Assembly: GCF_030486595.1 (NCBI RefSeq)
Contig: NZ_JAUJZH010000039.1
Location: forward strand, 1-64,000
DNA from: Variovorax ginsengisoli
Lineage (GTDB): Bacteria; Pseudomonadota; Gammaproteobacteria; Burkholderiales; Burkholderiaceae_C
Reading direction: 5' to 3'
Length of the DNA stretch: 64,000 bases
A program made the translations under genes and the position numbers. How positions within the stretch are numbered: position 1 is the first letter of the stretch; each line of letters begins with the position of its first letter. Below, in pieces: positions 17,163 to 25,962 of the stretch. Under the pieces are notes generated by a model. It was not told the origin of the DNA and did no database searches. It saw only the letters and a program-made list of their open reading frames with translations.

Positions 17163-18392
17163 ATGAGCGCGCCACTTGAAGGTCTGCGGGTCATCGATTT
17201 CACCCGCGTGCTGTCCGGTCCGGGCTGCACCAAGGCGCTGCGCGATCTGGGCGCCGACGTCACCAAGATCGAACCCCCTGCAGGCGATGTGGGCCGCGCG
17301 GGCGTACCGCATGTCGGTTCCATGTCGACGTACTACGCACAGCAGAACGCCGGCAAGCGGAACATCAGCCTCGATCTGAACTGGCCCGAGGCGCGGGACA
17401 TCGTGGCGAAGCTCTGCGCCGACGCGGACGTGATCGTCGAGAACTTCCGCCCCGGAACGCTCGCACGCTTCGGCTTCGGCTACGACGACGTCGTGAAGTT
17501 CAATCCGAAGGTCGTCTACGTTTCGATCAGCGGCTATGGCCAGACCGGCCCGTGGCGCAATCGGCCGGCATTCGCACCAACGGTCCACGCCGAGACGGGC
17601 CTGACCGACATCCTCCAGAAGCACTACGAGGGCGCCATGGTAGAGATGCGCAACGACGCATGCAGCCACGCCGACGTCTACACGGGCCTCCACGGGGTCA
17701 TCGCCGTCCTGGCCGCGTTGCAGCACCGGTCGCGCACCGGCGAGGGGCAGTACGTCGACGTCTCGATGGCCGCGACGATGCTGTCGGCCAACGAACGCGC
17801 CGGCGCGCAGTTGTCAGGCCTGGAAGTCAATGACGAACCGTACGCGCTCAGCGCCAACGAGTCTCCGCTGTTCGAGCTGCCAGACGGCCGGCGCCTCACC
17901 ATCGCGACAAGTCCGGTGTTCTCGCCGATGTTCATTCGCTACTGCTCGATGATGCGCCGCACGGACCTCCTCAAGGATCCGCGCTTCGCCACGGCCACCC
18001 TTCGCAAGGCCAATCTCGCCCTCTTGATGGCCGAGATCAAGGCCTGGATCCTGACCTTCACCGACCTGGACCAGCTTCAGGCGCAGGTCAGCGAAGCGGG
18101 CCTGGCGATCGGTGTCGTGCGCAGCACGCAGGACCTCGCGGACTCCGAGTGGGCGAAAGACTGGGGTGCGGTGGTCGAGGTCGAAGACCGTGAAGGCGGC
18201 ACCGTGCGCATGCCCGGGCCCCCATGGCGCTTCGGCCGCTCCGAACTGCCGAAGCCGGGCTTGCCCTATTTCCAGGGCGAGAGCAATGCCGAGGTGCTCG
18301 GCGAACTGGGGATCTCCGCCGAACGCATCGAGACGCTGCGCCAGAGCGGCGTGCTGCGAAGCCGCCGCAGCCCGGCGGGCGCGTTCGACTGA
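17163..18392 (+). CDS. CaiB/BaiF family III CoA-transferase
   Basis: This family III CoA-transferase of 409 residues moves CoA between carboxylic acids through an aspartyl-CoA intermediate. It opens with the family motif LEGLRVIDFTRVLSGPGCT and DLGADVTKIEPP. It continues with NAGKRNISLDLNWPEAR and VIVENFRPGTLARFGFGYDD. The catalytic Asp lies in SHADVYTGLHGVIAVLAALQ. Length and domain order are normal. It sits between the hydratase and a fumarylacetoacetase gene in one operon. The acceptor acid cannot be predicted, but ring-derived or short dicarboxylic acids would suit the neighbouring hydrolase. Confidence 0.92.
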   Translation: MSAPLEGLRVIDFTRVLSGPGCTKALRDLGADVTKIEPPAGDVGRAGVPHVGSMSTYYAQQNAGKRNISLDLNWPEARDIVAKLCADADVIVENFRPGTLARFGFGYDDVVKFNPKVVYVSISGYGQTGPWRNRPAFAPTVHAETGLTDILQKHYEGAMVEMRNDACSHADVYTGLHGVIAVLAALQHRSRTGEGQYVDVSMAATMLSANERAGAQLSGLEVNDEPYALSANESPLFELPDGRRLTIATSPVFSPMFIRYCSMMRRTDLLKDPRFATATLRKANLALLMAEIKAWILTFTDLDQLQAQVSEAGLAIGVVRSTQDLADSEWAKDWGAVVEVEDREGGTVRMPGPPWRFGRSELPKPGLPYFQGESNAEVLGELGISAERIETLRQSGVLRSRRSPAGAFD

Positions 18393-18412
18393 GCCGAGGC
18401 CGAGGCGAACCC

Positions 18413-19756
18413 ATGCGCACGATCGATCACACCCACGATGCCGCAGCGACAAGCTGGCTGGCGAGCGCCAACGGGGCGGCCACCGACTTTCCGATCCAGA
18501 ACCTGCCGTTTGCCGTGTTTCGAAGGGCAGGGGCCCTCGAACCGCTGCGCGGCGGCGTTGCCATCGGCGACGAAGTCATGGACCTGGCCGCCTTGAGCAG
18601 AACGCAATGCCTCGACGGCTTGGCGCTGCAAGCCGCGCAGTCGTGTGCCGCACCGGCGCTCAACGACTTTTTCGCCCTGGGACCGGTGGCATGGCGCACA
18701 TTGCGGCGCGCACTCTTCGAGCTTCTCCACAAGGACGCCGTCGCCACCAGGCCGTCTCAGGTCGATGCGGTCAGGGGCTGTCTCATGCCGCAATCCGAGG
18801 TCGAGTACGCGGTTCCGGCTCGCATCGGCGACTACACGGACTTCTACACGTCGATCCATCACGCGCGAACGATCAGCTGCCTGCTGGACCCGAAGGGAGA
18901 CGTGCCCCGGAACTTCCAATGGGTTCCCACCGCCTACCACGGCCGCGTGTCTTCCATCGGCGTGGCCGGGCAGAGGTTCCGGCGCCCACATGGCCAGGCG
19001 CTGCGGGACGGGAGCACGACGCCGGAATACGGACCTTCGCAGCGCCTCGACTACGAGCTCGAACTCGGCATCTATGTCGGCACGGGCAACGCGCTCGGCG
19101 AGCCCATTGCGCTCTCGCGCGCCGAGGACCACGTCTTCGGCATCTCGCTGCTCAACGATTGGTCGGCGCGGGATATCCAGGCCTGGGAAATGGCGCCGCT
19201 CGGCCCGTTCCATGCAAAGAACTTCGCGACAACCGTCTCGCCCTGGATCGTCACGATGGACGCCCTGGCCCCCTACCGGACGCCGTGGACCCGCCCCGCG
19301 GCCGATCCGCAGCCGCTGCCTTATCTGGAGAGCGAGTCTCACCGCGCGCAGGGCGCCATCGATATCCGTCTCGAGGTGTCGATCGAGACCCATCGCATGC
19401 GCGAAGCCGGACTCCCTGCCGAGACGATGTCACGCACCAGCTTCTCTCATCACTACTGGTCGATCGCGCAGATGCTCACCCACCACGCGGCCGGGGGCTG
19501 CAACCTGCAGCCGGGCGACCTGCTGGGCAGCGGCACGATCTCGGGGCCCGAGCTTTCCGAAGCCGGCGCATTGATGGAGCTCGCCCTTGCCGGCAGCAAG
19601 CCGGTGCAACTCGGCAACGGCGAGCGCCGAAGCTTCCTGGAGGATGGGGACGCGATCATCTTCCAAGGCTGGTGCGAACGGGAGGGATTCAATCGCATCG
19701 GCTTCGGCTTCAATCATGGGCGGGTCCTCCCCGCCGTGTCGCCATCTGCCGAATAG
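18413..19756 (+). CDS. fahA: fumarylacetoacetase (full-length FAH)
   Basis: This C-C bond hydrolase of 447 residues would cleave fumarylacetoacetate or a close 3,5-dioxo acid to two smaller acids. It has the short N-terminal SH3-like domain (about 20-130) and the catalytic FAH domain. Key pieces are the metal and base segment GDYTDFYTSIHHAR, the metal glutamates in LDYELELGIYVG, and the metal Asp in LLNDWSARDIQAWE. The Lys segment is FHAKNFATTVSPW. The length and both domains match true fumarylacetoacetase rather than the short FAHD proteins. It is unusual that no homogentisate dioxygenase or maleylacetoacetate isomerase lies nearby; CoA genes are its neighbours instead. Confidence 0.9.
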   Translation: MRTIDHTHDAAATSWLASANGAATDFPIQNLPFAVFRRAGALEPLRGGVAIGDEVMDLAALSRTQCLDGLALQAAQSCAAPALNDFFALGPVAWRTLRRALFELLHKDAVATRPSQVDAVRGCLMPQSEVEYAVPARIGDYTDFYTSIHHARTISCLLDPKGDVPRNFQWVPTAYHGRVSSIGVAGQRFRRPHGQALRDGSTTPEYGPSQRLDYELELGIYVGTGNALGEPIALSRAEDHVFGISLLNDWSARDIQAWEMAPLGPFHAKNFATTVSPWIVTMDALAPYRTPWTRPAADPQPLPYLESESHRAQGAIDIRLEVSIETHRMREAGLPAETMSRTSFSHHYWSIAQMLTHHAAGGCNLQPGDLLGSGTISGPELSEAGALMELALAGSKPVQLGNGERRSFLEDGDAIIFQGWCEREGFNRIGFGFNHGRVLPAVSPSAE

Positions 19757-19814
19757 TTTCTCGCCGCGATCCGCTTTCCGGTCTCTCCAACTGGCAATCA
19801 CCTCGGAGCCCCTC

Positions 19815-20813
19815 ATGAAGAACAGCAACCAAGGAACCGGCCGCCTTCTCGGCTGGATCATCGCTGCCGCCGTCCTGCAGCCCTTCGGCAGCGCCCAGGC
19901 GCAGTCGCTCTCCTCGAAGCCGATCGTGCTGCGCGTCGCCTATCCCGCCGGTGGTCCCGCCGATGTCGCGGCCCGCAAGGTCCAGCTACCGCTGCAGTCG
20001 GCGCTCGGGCAGACGGTCATCGTCGAGAACCTGCCCGGCGCGGGCGGATCGATCGCCGCGGCGAGCGTGCTGAACGCGCCGCCCGATGGCCAGACGCTGC
20101 TGGTGACGACCGGCAACGACATGATCCTCTCGCCCCTCGCGATGTCGCAGGTCAAGTACAAGCCCGAGAACTACCGGCTGTTGGCGACCATTCTGCCGAC
20201 CGACTTCACGCTGGTCACGAGTGCCGAGCACGCCTTCGCCAATGTCGACGAGCTCATCGAGCATTCGAAGAAGCCGGGCAGCAAGGAGATGACGGTCGGC
20301 AGCTGGGGCTACGGCTCGGCGCCTTACCTCGTGGCGGCGGACTTTGGCGCCGCCACGGGTGCGCGACTGATGGACGTGCCCTACAAGGGCGCGGCGCCGG
20401 TCGTCCAGGCGCTGCTCAGCCGGGAGATCGACATGGCCTTCGTGCCGCTGGCGCCCAACGTGCTGGAGCTGGTTCGCACGGGCAAGATCAAGGCGATCGG
20501 CGTGGCGAACACCAAGCGCAACCCCTTCCTGGCGCAGGTGCCCACGTTGAGCGAGGGCAAGTACCTCAAGAACTTCGTGTACAGCGCATGGGCGGCCGTC
20601 TTCATCCCGGCCTCGGCGCCTCCCGCGGCGGCGGCCCGCCTCAGCAAGGACTTGGCGGAGATCGTGAAGGGCGACGAATTCCAGCGCTTTCTTCGCGACT
20701 CGGCCGCGCTGCCCGTCGAACCCATGACGCTCGACCAGTCTGCTGCCTTCTACCAGCAGGAAGTCGAGAAGTTCCGCCGCATCGCCAAGCTCGTCAAGCT
20801 CGAACCACAGTAG
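19815..20813 (+). CDS. Bug-family periplasmic solute receptor
   Basis: This 332-residue periplasmic binding protein of the Bug/TctC (tripartite tricarboxylate transporter) family has a signal peptide that ends FGSAQAQS near residue 30. The mature part shows IVLRVAYPAGGPADVAARKV, then VIVENLPGAGGSIAA and DGQTLLVTTGN, and later DVPYKGAAPVVQALLS. Bug receptors bind carboxylates and small amides. No TctA or TctB membrane genes are nearby, so the permease must be encoded elsewhere. It lies 58 bp after fahA and probably captures the substrate of this operon. Confidence 0.9.
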   Translation: MKNSNQGTGRLLGWIIAAAVLQPFGSAQAQSLSSKPIVLRVAYPAGGPADVAARKVQLPLQSALGQTVIVENLPGAGGSIAAASVLNAPPDGQTLLVTTGNDMILSPLAMSQVKYKPENYRLLATILPTDFTLVTSAEHAFANVDELIEHSKKPGSKEMTVGSWGYGSAPYLVAADFGAATGARLMDVPYKGAAPVVQALLSREIDMAFVPLAPNVLELVRTGKIKAIGVANTKRNPFLAQVPTLSEGKYLKNFVYSAWAAVFIPASAPPAAAARLSKDLAEIVKGDEFQRFLRDSAALPVEPMTLDQSAAFYQQEVEKFRRIAKLVKLEPQ

Positions 20814-20824
20814 CAGGAGTTTCC

Positions 20825-21346
20825 ATGACCAACCCTTCCCAATTGACAGACATCTCGGTGACGACCTCCGTCCTTGCCTTGGACCACGTGAGGATCAACA
20901 CGCCGAAACCCTATGCCGAGGTCAAGACCGCGCTCGAATCCAGGCTGGGCCGGCTCGACGACTCGATCCGGGACCTGTTGAAGAAGAACGAGATCGAAGC
21001 CGTGCGCGTCGCCCTGCAGAAGGCGGCGGGCGAAGACGGGCTCGCCATCCATTACGTCGGCCCGCACGGAGACTGGCTGGCGCTGAAAGGCGAACGCGGG
21101 AAAGCGACCGCGTACCTGATCGGCAATGTGCTGTACGCCGTGCAGATGACGAGCGTCGACCTTGCGGCCGGCCTCTACGCGCCGCTGCGGGTGGTTCTCT
21201 ATGAAAACGCGGAAGGCGGCTCGACTTTCGAGTACGACAAGCCGTCCACGCAGTTCGGCCAGTTCGGCCAGCCGGAGATCGACCGGATCGCGGCGATCCT
21301 CGACGAGCGGCTCCATGCAGTCCTGCTCAAGGTGGCGACGCCATGA
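20825..21346 (+). CDS. DUF302-domain protein
   Basis: This 173-residue soluble protein has no signal peptide or membrane segment. It resembles the DUF302 family in the order NTPKPYAEVKTALESRLGRL, then AYLIGNVLYAVQMT, LYAPLRVVLYE and FEYDKPSTQFGQFG. That family has no assigned reaction. It sits between two Bug receptor genes with 11 bp before it and an ATGA overlap after it, so it is translated with the second receptor. The position suggests a role tied to the same substrate, but no catalytic residues can be named. Confidence 0.75.
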   Translation: MTNPSQLTDISVTTSVLALDHVRINTPKPYAEVKTALESRLGRLDDSIRDLLKKNEIEAVRVALQKAAGEDGLAIHYVGPHGDWLALKGERGKATAYLIGNVLYAVQMTSVDLAAGLYAPLRVVLYENAEGGSTFEYDKPSTQFGQFGQPEIDRIAAILDERLHAVLLKVATP

Positions 21347-22326
21347 CGACGCATTGCCTGAAGACGCTGGCCTTGATCGCAGCCGCCAGCGTGCTGGCAC
21401 TGGCCTCGCCGATCGCGTCCGCGGAAGGCTATCCTTCGCGACCCGTCAAGATCGTCGTGCCGTACACCGCCGGCGGGCCAGTCGACCAGCTGGCGCGGGG
21501 CCTCGCGGAGCGGCTAGGCAAATCGACGGGGCAGCCGTTCATCGTCGAGAACAAGCCGGGCGGCAACACCATCGTGGCCGCATCGATGGTCGCCAAGGCG
21601 CCGGCGGATGGCTATACGCTGTTCATGGCTTCGTCCGCGAGCCTGGCCGTGAATCCGCTGGTCTACAACAAGCTGGCCTACGACCCGGACCGCGACTTCG
21701 CCCCCGTGTCCCTGGTCGCGTCGGCGCCGCTGGTGATGGTGGTCGGAAACGCCACGCCGGCGACCCGATTGAAGGACCTGATCCCCTACATCCGCAGCCG
21801 CGAAGGCAGCTTTGCCTATGCCTCCAACGGCAACGGCAATCCGCTGCACCTGGCCTGTGCGCTCTTTGCATCGATGGCCAACGTGGACATGCTGCACGTG
21901 CCCTACAACGGCACCGCGCCCGCCCTTGCGAGCGTGCTTGCCGGCGACACGCAGATGACCTGCGACATCGTGCTGAACTCGATGCCGCAGATCAAGGCGG
22001 GAAAGCTCCGTCCGATCGGCATCGTGGGCCCCCGGCGCGTCGCAGCGCTTCCCGACGTGCCGACCTTGGCGGAAGAAGGGCTGCTCGGGGTCGATGCTGC
22101 GGTCTGGTTCGCACTGGTGGCACCCGCGAACACGCCTGCCGAGGTGGTGGCCAGGCTGAACAAGGAGGTCGTCAAGGCCATCGACGATGTGGCCATGAAG
22201 GCGCGGTTCAGCGCCATGGCGATGGAGCTCGGCAGCAGCTCGCCGCAGGACGTCGTCGACCTGACGAATCGTGAACGCAGCAAGTGGGCGGCTGTCGTGC
22301 GCAAGCACGGCATCAAGGTCGAATGA
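21343..22326 (+). CDS. Bug-family periplasmic solute receptor
   Basis: This is a 327-residue receptor. The signal peptide runs to about residue 27 and ends ASPIASAEG. The mature protein begins YPSRPVKIVVPYTAGGPVDQ, the classic Bug opening. It continues with FIVENKPGGNTIVAASMVA, DGYTLFMASSASLAVNP and LHVPYNGTAPALASVLAG. It is the second Bug gene in this operon and is clearly different in sequence from the first, so the two likely bind different ligands. The start overlaps the DUF302 stop and its stop overlaps the small gene that follows. Confidence 0.9.
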   Translation: MTTHCLKTLALIAAASVLALASPIASAEGYPSRPVKIVVPYTAGGPVDQLARGLAERLGKSTGQPFIVENKPGGNTIVAASMVAKAPADGYTLFMASSASLAVNPLVYNKLAYDPDRDFAPVSLVASAPLVMVVGNATPATRLKDLIPYIRSREGSFAYASNGNGNPLHLACALFASMANVDMLHVPYNGTAPALASVLAGDTQMTCDIVLNSMPQIKAGKLRPIGIVGPRRVAALPDVPTLAEEGLLGVDAAVWFALVAPANTPAEVVARLNKEVVKAIDDVAMKARFSAMAMELGSSSPQDVVDLTNRERSKWAAVVRKHGIKVE

Positions 22327-22511
22327 GCAACGCTGCGATGACCGCGAAGCCGCTCGCGATGGTACCGCCGGAAGCCTGCGTGATCGTGGGTGGCTGCAAC
22401 GGCCTGCACTGCATCCCGGCGGCGCAACAAGCCGAGTACTACCGCGCGCAGAAGTACGTGGCGCTGCTCGGCCTCGTTTGCCTGCCCGTGCTGGTCTACC
22501 TTCTGAACTGA
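22323..22511 (+). CDS. small Cys-containing single-helix membrane protein
   Basis: The 62-residue peptide starts at an ATG that overlaps the preceding stop (ATGA), which supports real translation. The N-terminal half is soluble and carries three Cys in the pattern C-x5-C-x4-C within ACVIVGGCNGLHC (about residues 19-31). Then comes a charged stretch EYYRAQK. The last 18 residues form one hydrophobic helix, VALLGLVCLPVLVYLLN, that ends the protein. I do not recognise a family. The layout suggests a membrane-anchored small protein with a metal- or redox-capable Cys cluster, perhaps partnering the receptor or its permease. Confidence 0.6.
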   Translation: MSNAAMTAKPLAMVPPEACVIVGGCNGLHCIPAAQQAEYYRAQKYVALLGLVCLPVLVYLLN

Positions 22512-22570
22512 GGCTTCGTTTTCTCTTCTCGGCGCGGCCTTCCTCGTGCGTGTTGGCGAACGAAAGTCGT

Positions 22571-22870
22571 TCAGAGGCCCGAGACCCGCTGGCGATCGAA
22601 GAAGCTCCTGCGCCAAGGCAGGATCTGAACCGACCCGAACAAGCCGCCGGTGCTGAAGGGGTCGTCGCCGACGAAGCGCTCCGCCGCGGCGCGATCTTCG
22701 GTGTCGACGATGATCATGCCGCCGATCGCCTTGCCGTCGTCGTCCAGCACGGCGCCGCCGGCCAGCATCTGGTCCTGGCGGGCCGCAAGGTAGGCGAGGT
22801 GCCGCGGCCTCAGGTCGGCCCGCAGGCGCTCGGCGCCGGGCTTGTCGTACGCAAGGATGATGAAGGGCAT
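22571..22870 (-). CDS. YciI-family protein
   Basis: This 99-residue protein of the YciI (dimeric alpha-beta barrel) family has MPFIILAYDKPGAERLRADL at the start, then RPRHLAYLAARQDQMLAGGA and DGKAIGGMIIVDTEDRAAAE. The family's conserved His is in RPRHLAYL, and the DPFSTGGLFGSVQI segment matches the usual DP(F/Y) block. YciI-like proteins are mostly uncharacterised; some dehalogenate or modify small aromatic rings. It lies 16 bp after a Bug receptor gene on the same strand and probably shares its transcript. Confidence 0.85.
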   Translation of the reverse strand: MPFIILAYDKPGAERLRADLRPRHLAYLAARQDQMLAGGAVLDDDGKAIGGMIIVDTEDRAAAERFVGDDPFSTGGLFGSVQILPWRRSFFDRQRVSGL

Positions 22871-22886
22871 GGTGGCGGGTCCGGGC

Positions 22887-23855
22887 TCAGCTGGTCGTGA
22901 TGTCGGCCTTCTTGATGATCGCGCCCCAGGTGTCCATCTCGCGTGCGATGAAGGCCCGGAATTCCGCAGGCGTGCTGCCGACCGGGTCCGCGCCGTTGGA
23001 GACCAGGGCCTCTCGCGTTGCCTTGGTCTGCAGCGCCTTGCGCACTTCGGCGCCCAGGCGTTCCACGATCGAAGCGTCCGTGCCCGCCGGGGCCAGCAGA
23101 CCGGCCCAGGCGCTGACGTCGAAGGGCTTGCCCGTGATCTCGGCGACAGTGGGCACGTCGGGCAGCGACGGCGAACGCTGCTGCGTCGAGGTCGCAAGGG
23201 CACGCAGCTTGCCGGACTTCACCAGCGGCGCCGCCGCGACGACGTTGGCGAACATCAGGTCGACGTGGCCACCCATGACGTCCGACAGCGCCGGACCGGT
23301 TCCCTTGTAGGCCGCATGCGTCATCGAGATGCCCGCATCCAGTGCCAGCAGTTCCATCGCCAGGTGGTCGGCCGTGCCGCTGCCGGTCGAAGCGAAGGCC
23401 AGCCGCCGGGTCTTCGCGAGCGCGAGGACATCCGCCAGCGACCGGACCGGCGACGCCGGCGAGGTCACCATGATGAAAGGCGACTGCACCGCAAGGCTGA
23501 TCGGCGCGAAGGCCTTGAGCGTGTCGAAGGGCAGCGCCTTCATGAGCCACGGATTGGTGACATGCGGGACACTGGCCAGCAGCAGCGTGTAGCCGTCGGG
23601 CGGCGAACTGGCCACGTACTCGGAGCCGATCACGGTGCTGGCGCCGGGCCTGTTCTCGACGATGAAGGTCCGGCCGAAACCCTCCGAGAGTCCGGAGGCG
23701 AGCGCACGCGCGACAACGTCCGTGCCTCCGCCGGCGGTGAACGGCACGACGACCTTCACGGGCCGGGCCGGGTAGCCGTCCGCCGCGCGCGACGGCAGCA
23801 CGGCAGCCGACAGGCATGCGCCCCCCAGCAATGTCACGATCTCGCGACGGTTCAT
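22887..23855 (-). CDS. Bug-family periplasmic solute receptor
   Basis: This is a 322-residue receptor. The signal region MNRREIVTLLGGACLSAAVL has twin arginines followed by a hydrophobic stretch, so export by Tat is possible. The mature part reads YPARPVKVVVPFTAGGGTDV, then FIVENRPGASTVIGSEYVA, DGYTLLLASVPHVTNPW and MTHAAYKGTGPALSDVMGG. There is no membrane partner gene in the window. It is followed by the YciI gene and preceded by an SMP-30 lactonase gene on the same strand, so the three may form one unit. Confidence 0.9.
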   Translation of the reverse strand: MNRREIVTLLGGACLSAAVLPSRAADGYPARPVKVVVPFTAGGGTDVVARALASGLSEGFGRTFIVENRPGASTVIGSEYVASSPPDGYTLLLASVPHVTNPWLMKALPFDTLKAFAPISLAVQSPFIMVTSPASPVRSLADVLALAKTRRLAFASTGSGTADHLAMELLALDAGISMTHAAYKGTGPALSDVMGGHVDLMFANVVAAAPLVKSGKLRALATSTQQRSPSLPDVPTVAEITGKPFDVSAWAGLLAPAGTDASIVERLGAEVRKALQTKATREALVSNGADPVGSTPAEFRAFIAREMDTWGAIIKKADITTS

Positions 23856-23912
23856 GTGAATCTCCTCGGTGCGGCTGCAATGGACAGCGCGGGGTGTGGA
23901 TGAGACGCCCGT

Positions 23913-24818
23913 CTAGGCGTTGAAATGGAGCCGCGGGCCGCTGTGCGGCCACGGCAGGGAGACCAGTTGACCGGCGCCGGACAGGGTGACAAAGGCGGTC
24001 TTGAGATCGGGCCCGCCGAAGCAGATGTTGGTGACGTAGGTGTCCGGAAACGCGACCTGGGACCTCAGTTCACCGCTCGGCGCGATGACCGAGATCGCCC
24101 CCGTGATCAGCGTGGCGACGCAGATTTGGCCCCCGGCGTCCAGCGCCAGGCTGTCGAAGCGCTGGAAGCCCGGCAGCCCGCACACCAGGCGCCCGCCGTG
24201 CGGCGAGGGGAAGGGATGCTTGCGGATGCATCCCGCCTCGACCAGGTCGAAGGCCCACAGGCGGGCGGTCTCCGTCTCGGCCACGTAGACCGTGGCGCCA
24301 TCGGGCGAGAGGCCGACGCCATTGGCGGCCAGCAGGGGATAGGCGACCTCGACGATGCGGGAGCCGTCGGGCAGTGCGTAGTAGAGGCCGCCGTTGTCGC
24401 GCGACCGTGCGTGCTTCTTGCCGAAATCAGTGAAGTAGAACCCGCCCTGCGCATCGAACACGAGGTCGTTCGGCGACGAGAGCCGATGGCCATCGCAGTG
24501 GGTGTAGAGCACGCGGCCGTCGCCGGTCGCGAGATCGAATCTTCGGATGCTGCCGCCCTGGTAGCCGGGCGCTGGGCCGATCGAGGTGAAGCGCCCCGGC
24601 GCATAGGCGCTGCCGCCGTTGTCGCAGACGTAGAGCGCGCCGTCGGGTCCGATCGCCGCTCCGTTCGGCCCGCCGCCGCAATCGGCGACCTGTTCGACGC
24701 GGCCTTCGGGCGTGACGCGGATGATCCTGCCCGCACGCATTTCCACAAGCACCACCGAGCCGTCGACCAGGGCCACGGGCCCCTCAGGAAATTGCAGACC
24801 TTCGGCGAGGATTTTCAT
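23913..24818 (-). CDS. SMP-30/gluconolactonase-like protein
   Basis: This six-bladed beta-propeller lactonase has 301 residues when started at ATG 24818 (MKILAEGLQFPEGPVAL). That opening is the family's usual first blade, with the metal Glu in FPEGPV. Further metal-site segments are GPNGAAIGPDGALYVCDNGG, RLSSPNDLVFDAQGGFYFTD and AANGVGLSPDGATVYVAET. Relatives hydrolyse sugar lactones or similar cyclic esters. A reading from a TTG at 24923 would add a 35-residue leader without family support. It is 57 bp upstream of the Bug receptor gene on the same strand. Confidence 0.85.
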   Translation of the reverse strand: MKILAEGLQFPEGPVALVDGSVVLVEMRAGRIIRVTPEGRVEQVADCGGGPNGAAIGPDGALYVCDNGGSAYAPGRFTSIGPAPGYQGGSIRRFDLATGDGRVLYTHCDGHRLSSPNDLVFDAQGGFYFTDFGKKHARSRDNGGLYYALPDGSRIVEVAYPLLAANGVGLSPDGATVYVAETETARLWAFDLVEAGCIRKHPFPSPHGGRLVCGLPGFQRFDSLALDAGGQICVATLITGAISVIAPSGELRSQVAFPDTYVTNICFGGPDLKTAFVTLSGAGQLVSLPWPHSGPRLHFNA

Positions 24819-24950
24819 GTACGTCGTGCCAGCCAACCCGGCGCCGAGCGCCGAAAGAAGGCTTCTGTCTCCAATGAACTTTGCGCTGACGATAACGAAG
24901 TGACGCGGCCACCTCAATGACAATTAAGTCATGTGAGAAATGAGTAAACC

Positions 24951-25859
24951 TCATTCAATGGGATGGTCCTCGGCTGCCTCGGCCTCGGCCGCGATCCACG
25001 CCTCGAAGTCGCTCACGCGCTTGGGCACCGGCCGGTCCGCGCGCCAAGCCATGAAATAGCCGCCCTCGGTGGGCACGCGCAGGTCGAAAGGCGCCACCAG
25101 CCGGCCGCTCGCGAGGTCGTCGCGCACGAAGGCCAGCAGCGCCACCATCACGCCGAGTTGTTCCGCCGCGGCCTGGTAGGCCATGGCCGCGTTCTCGAAC
25201 TTGAGGCCGCGGTTGCCGTCGATCCCTTGCGTTCCGGCGGCCGCCAGCCAGGTCGGCCAGTCCTGCGGCCGGTTCAGCGAACACAGCAGCGCGTGCTGCG
25301 CGAGGTCGGCGGGCTCGCGCAACGGCGGGTCGCGATCGATGAGGCCCGGCGCGCAGACCGGCAGCAGCGTCTCGCGGAACAGCAGCCTGAAGCCCGCGCC
25401 GGTGGGCGGGCGGGGCTCGGAATGGATGCTGACGTCGACGTCGTCGCGATCGAAGTCGGCCGGCTTGTGAGAAGTGGTGATCTGCACGTCGACCTGCGGA
25501 TGCAGCGCATGGAAGCGTGCCAGCCGCGGGATCAGCCAGCGGATCGCGAAGGTGGGCGGCACCTTGATGCGAAGCAGCCGCTCGTCGGAGCGCTGCTGCA
25601 ACTGGCGCGTGCCGTGCTCGATCTGGTCCAGCGCGACGCGCATGCTGGCGAAGTACGACTGGCCTGCGGAAGTCAGCCGGATGCCATGCCTTCCGCGATC
25701 GAACAACTGCACCTCGAGCCAGCCTTCCAGCGTGGCGATGTGACGGCTGACCGCCCCCTGGGTCACGCAGAGTTCCTGCGCGGCACGAGTGAAGTTGCCG
25801 CAGCGCGCTGCGGCCTCGAAGGCGCGCAAGGCATTGAGAGGAGGCAGACGACGGCTCAT
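24951..25859 (-). CDS. LysR-family transcriptional regulator (GcvA-like)
   Basis: This 302-residue regulator opens MSRRLPPLNALRAFEAAARC, the signature start of GcvA-type LysR proteins. The helix-turn-helix continues CVTQGAVSRHIATLEGWL and the wing LFDRGRHGIRLTSAG. The effector domain covers about 92-295. It is divergent from the Bug/leuCDB-like operon across a 103-bp gap and is the natural candidate to control it. The effector is unknown. Confidence 0.9.
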   Translation of the reverse strand: MSRRLPPLNALRAFEAAARCGNFTRAAQELCVTQGAVSRHIATLEGWLEVQLFDRGRHGIRLTSAGQSYFASMRVALDQIEHGTRQLQQRSDERLLRIKVPPTFAIRWLIPRLARFHALHPQVDVQITTSHKPADFDRDDVDVSIHSEPRPPTGAGFRLLFRETLLPVCAPGLIDRDPPLREPADLAQHALLCSLNRPQDWPTWLAAAGTQGIDGNRGLKFENAAMAYQAAAEQLGVMVALLAFVRDDLASGRLVAPFDLRVPTEGGYFMAWRADRPVPKRVSDFEAWIAAEAEAAEDHPIE

Positions 25860-25962
25860 CGGACTGAATTTTACTCATACCTTGCATGCCTTTATTGTGA
25901 TTGCCGCGCCCCGGCGCCCCACATAGGATCGCAGCGGAGAACCTACAACCAGGAGACACCGA

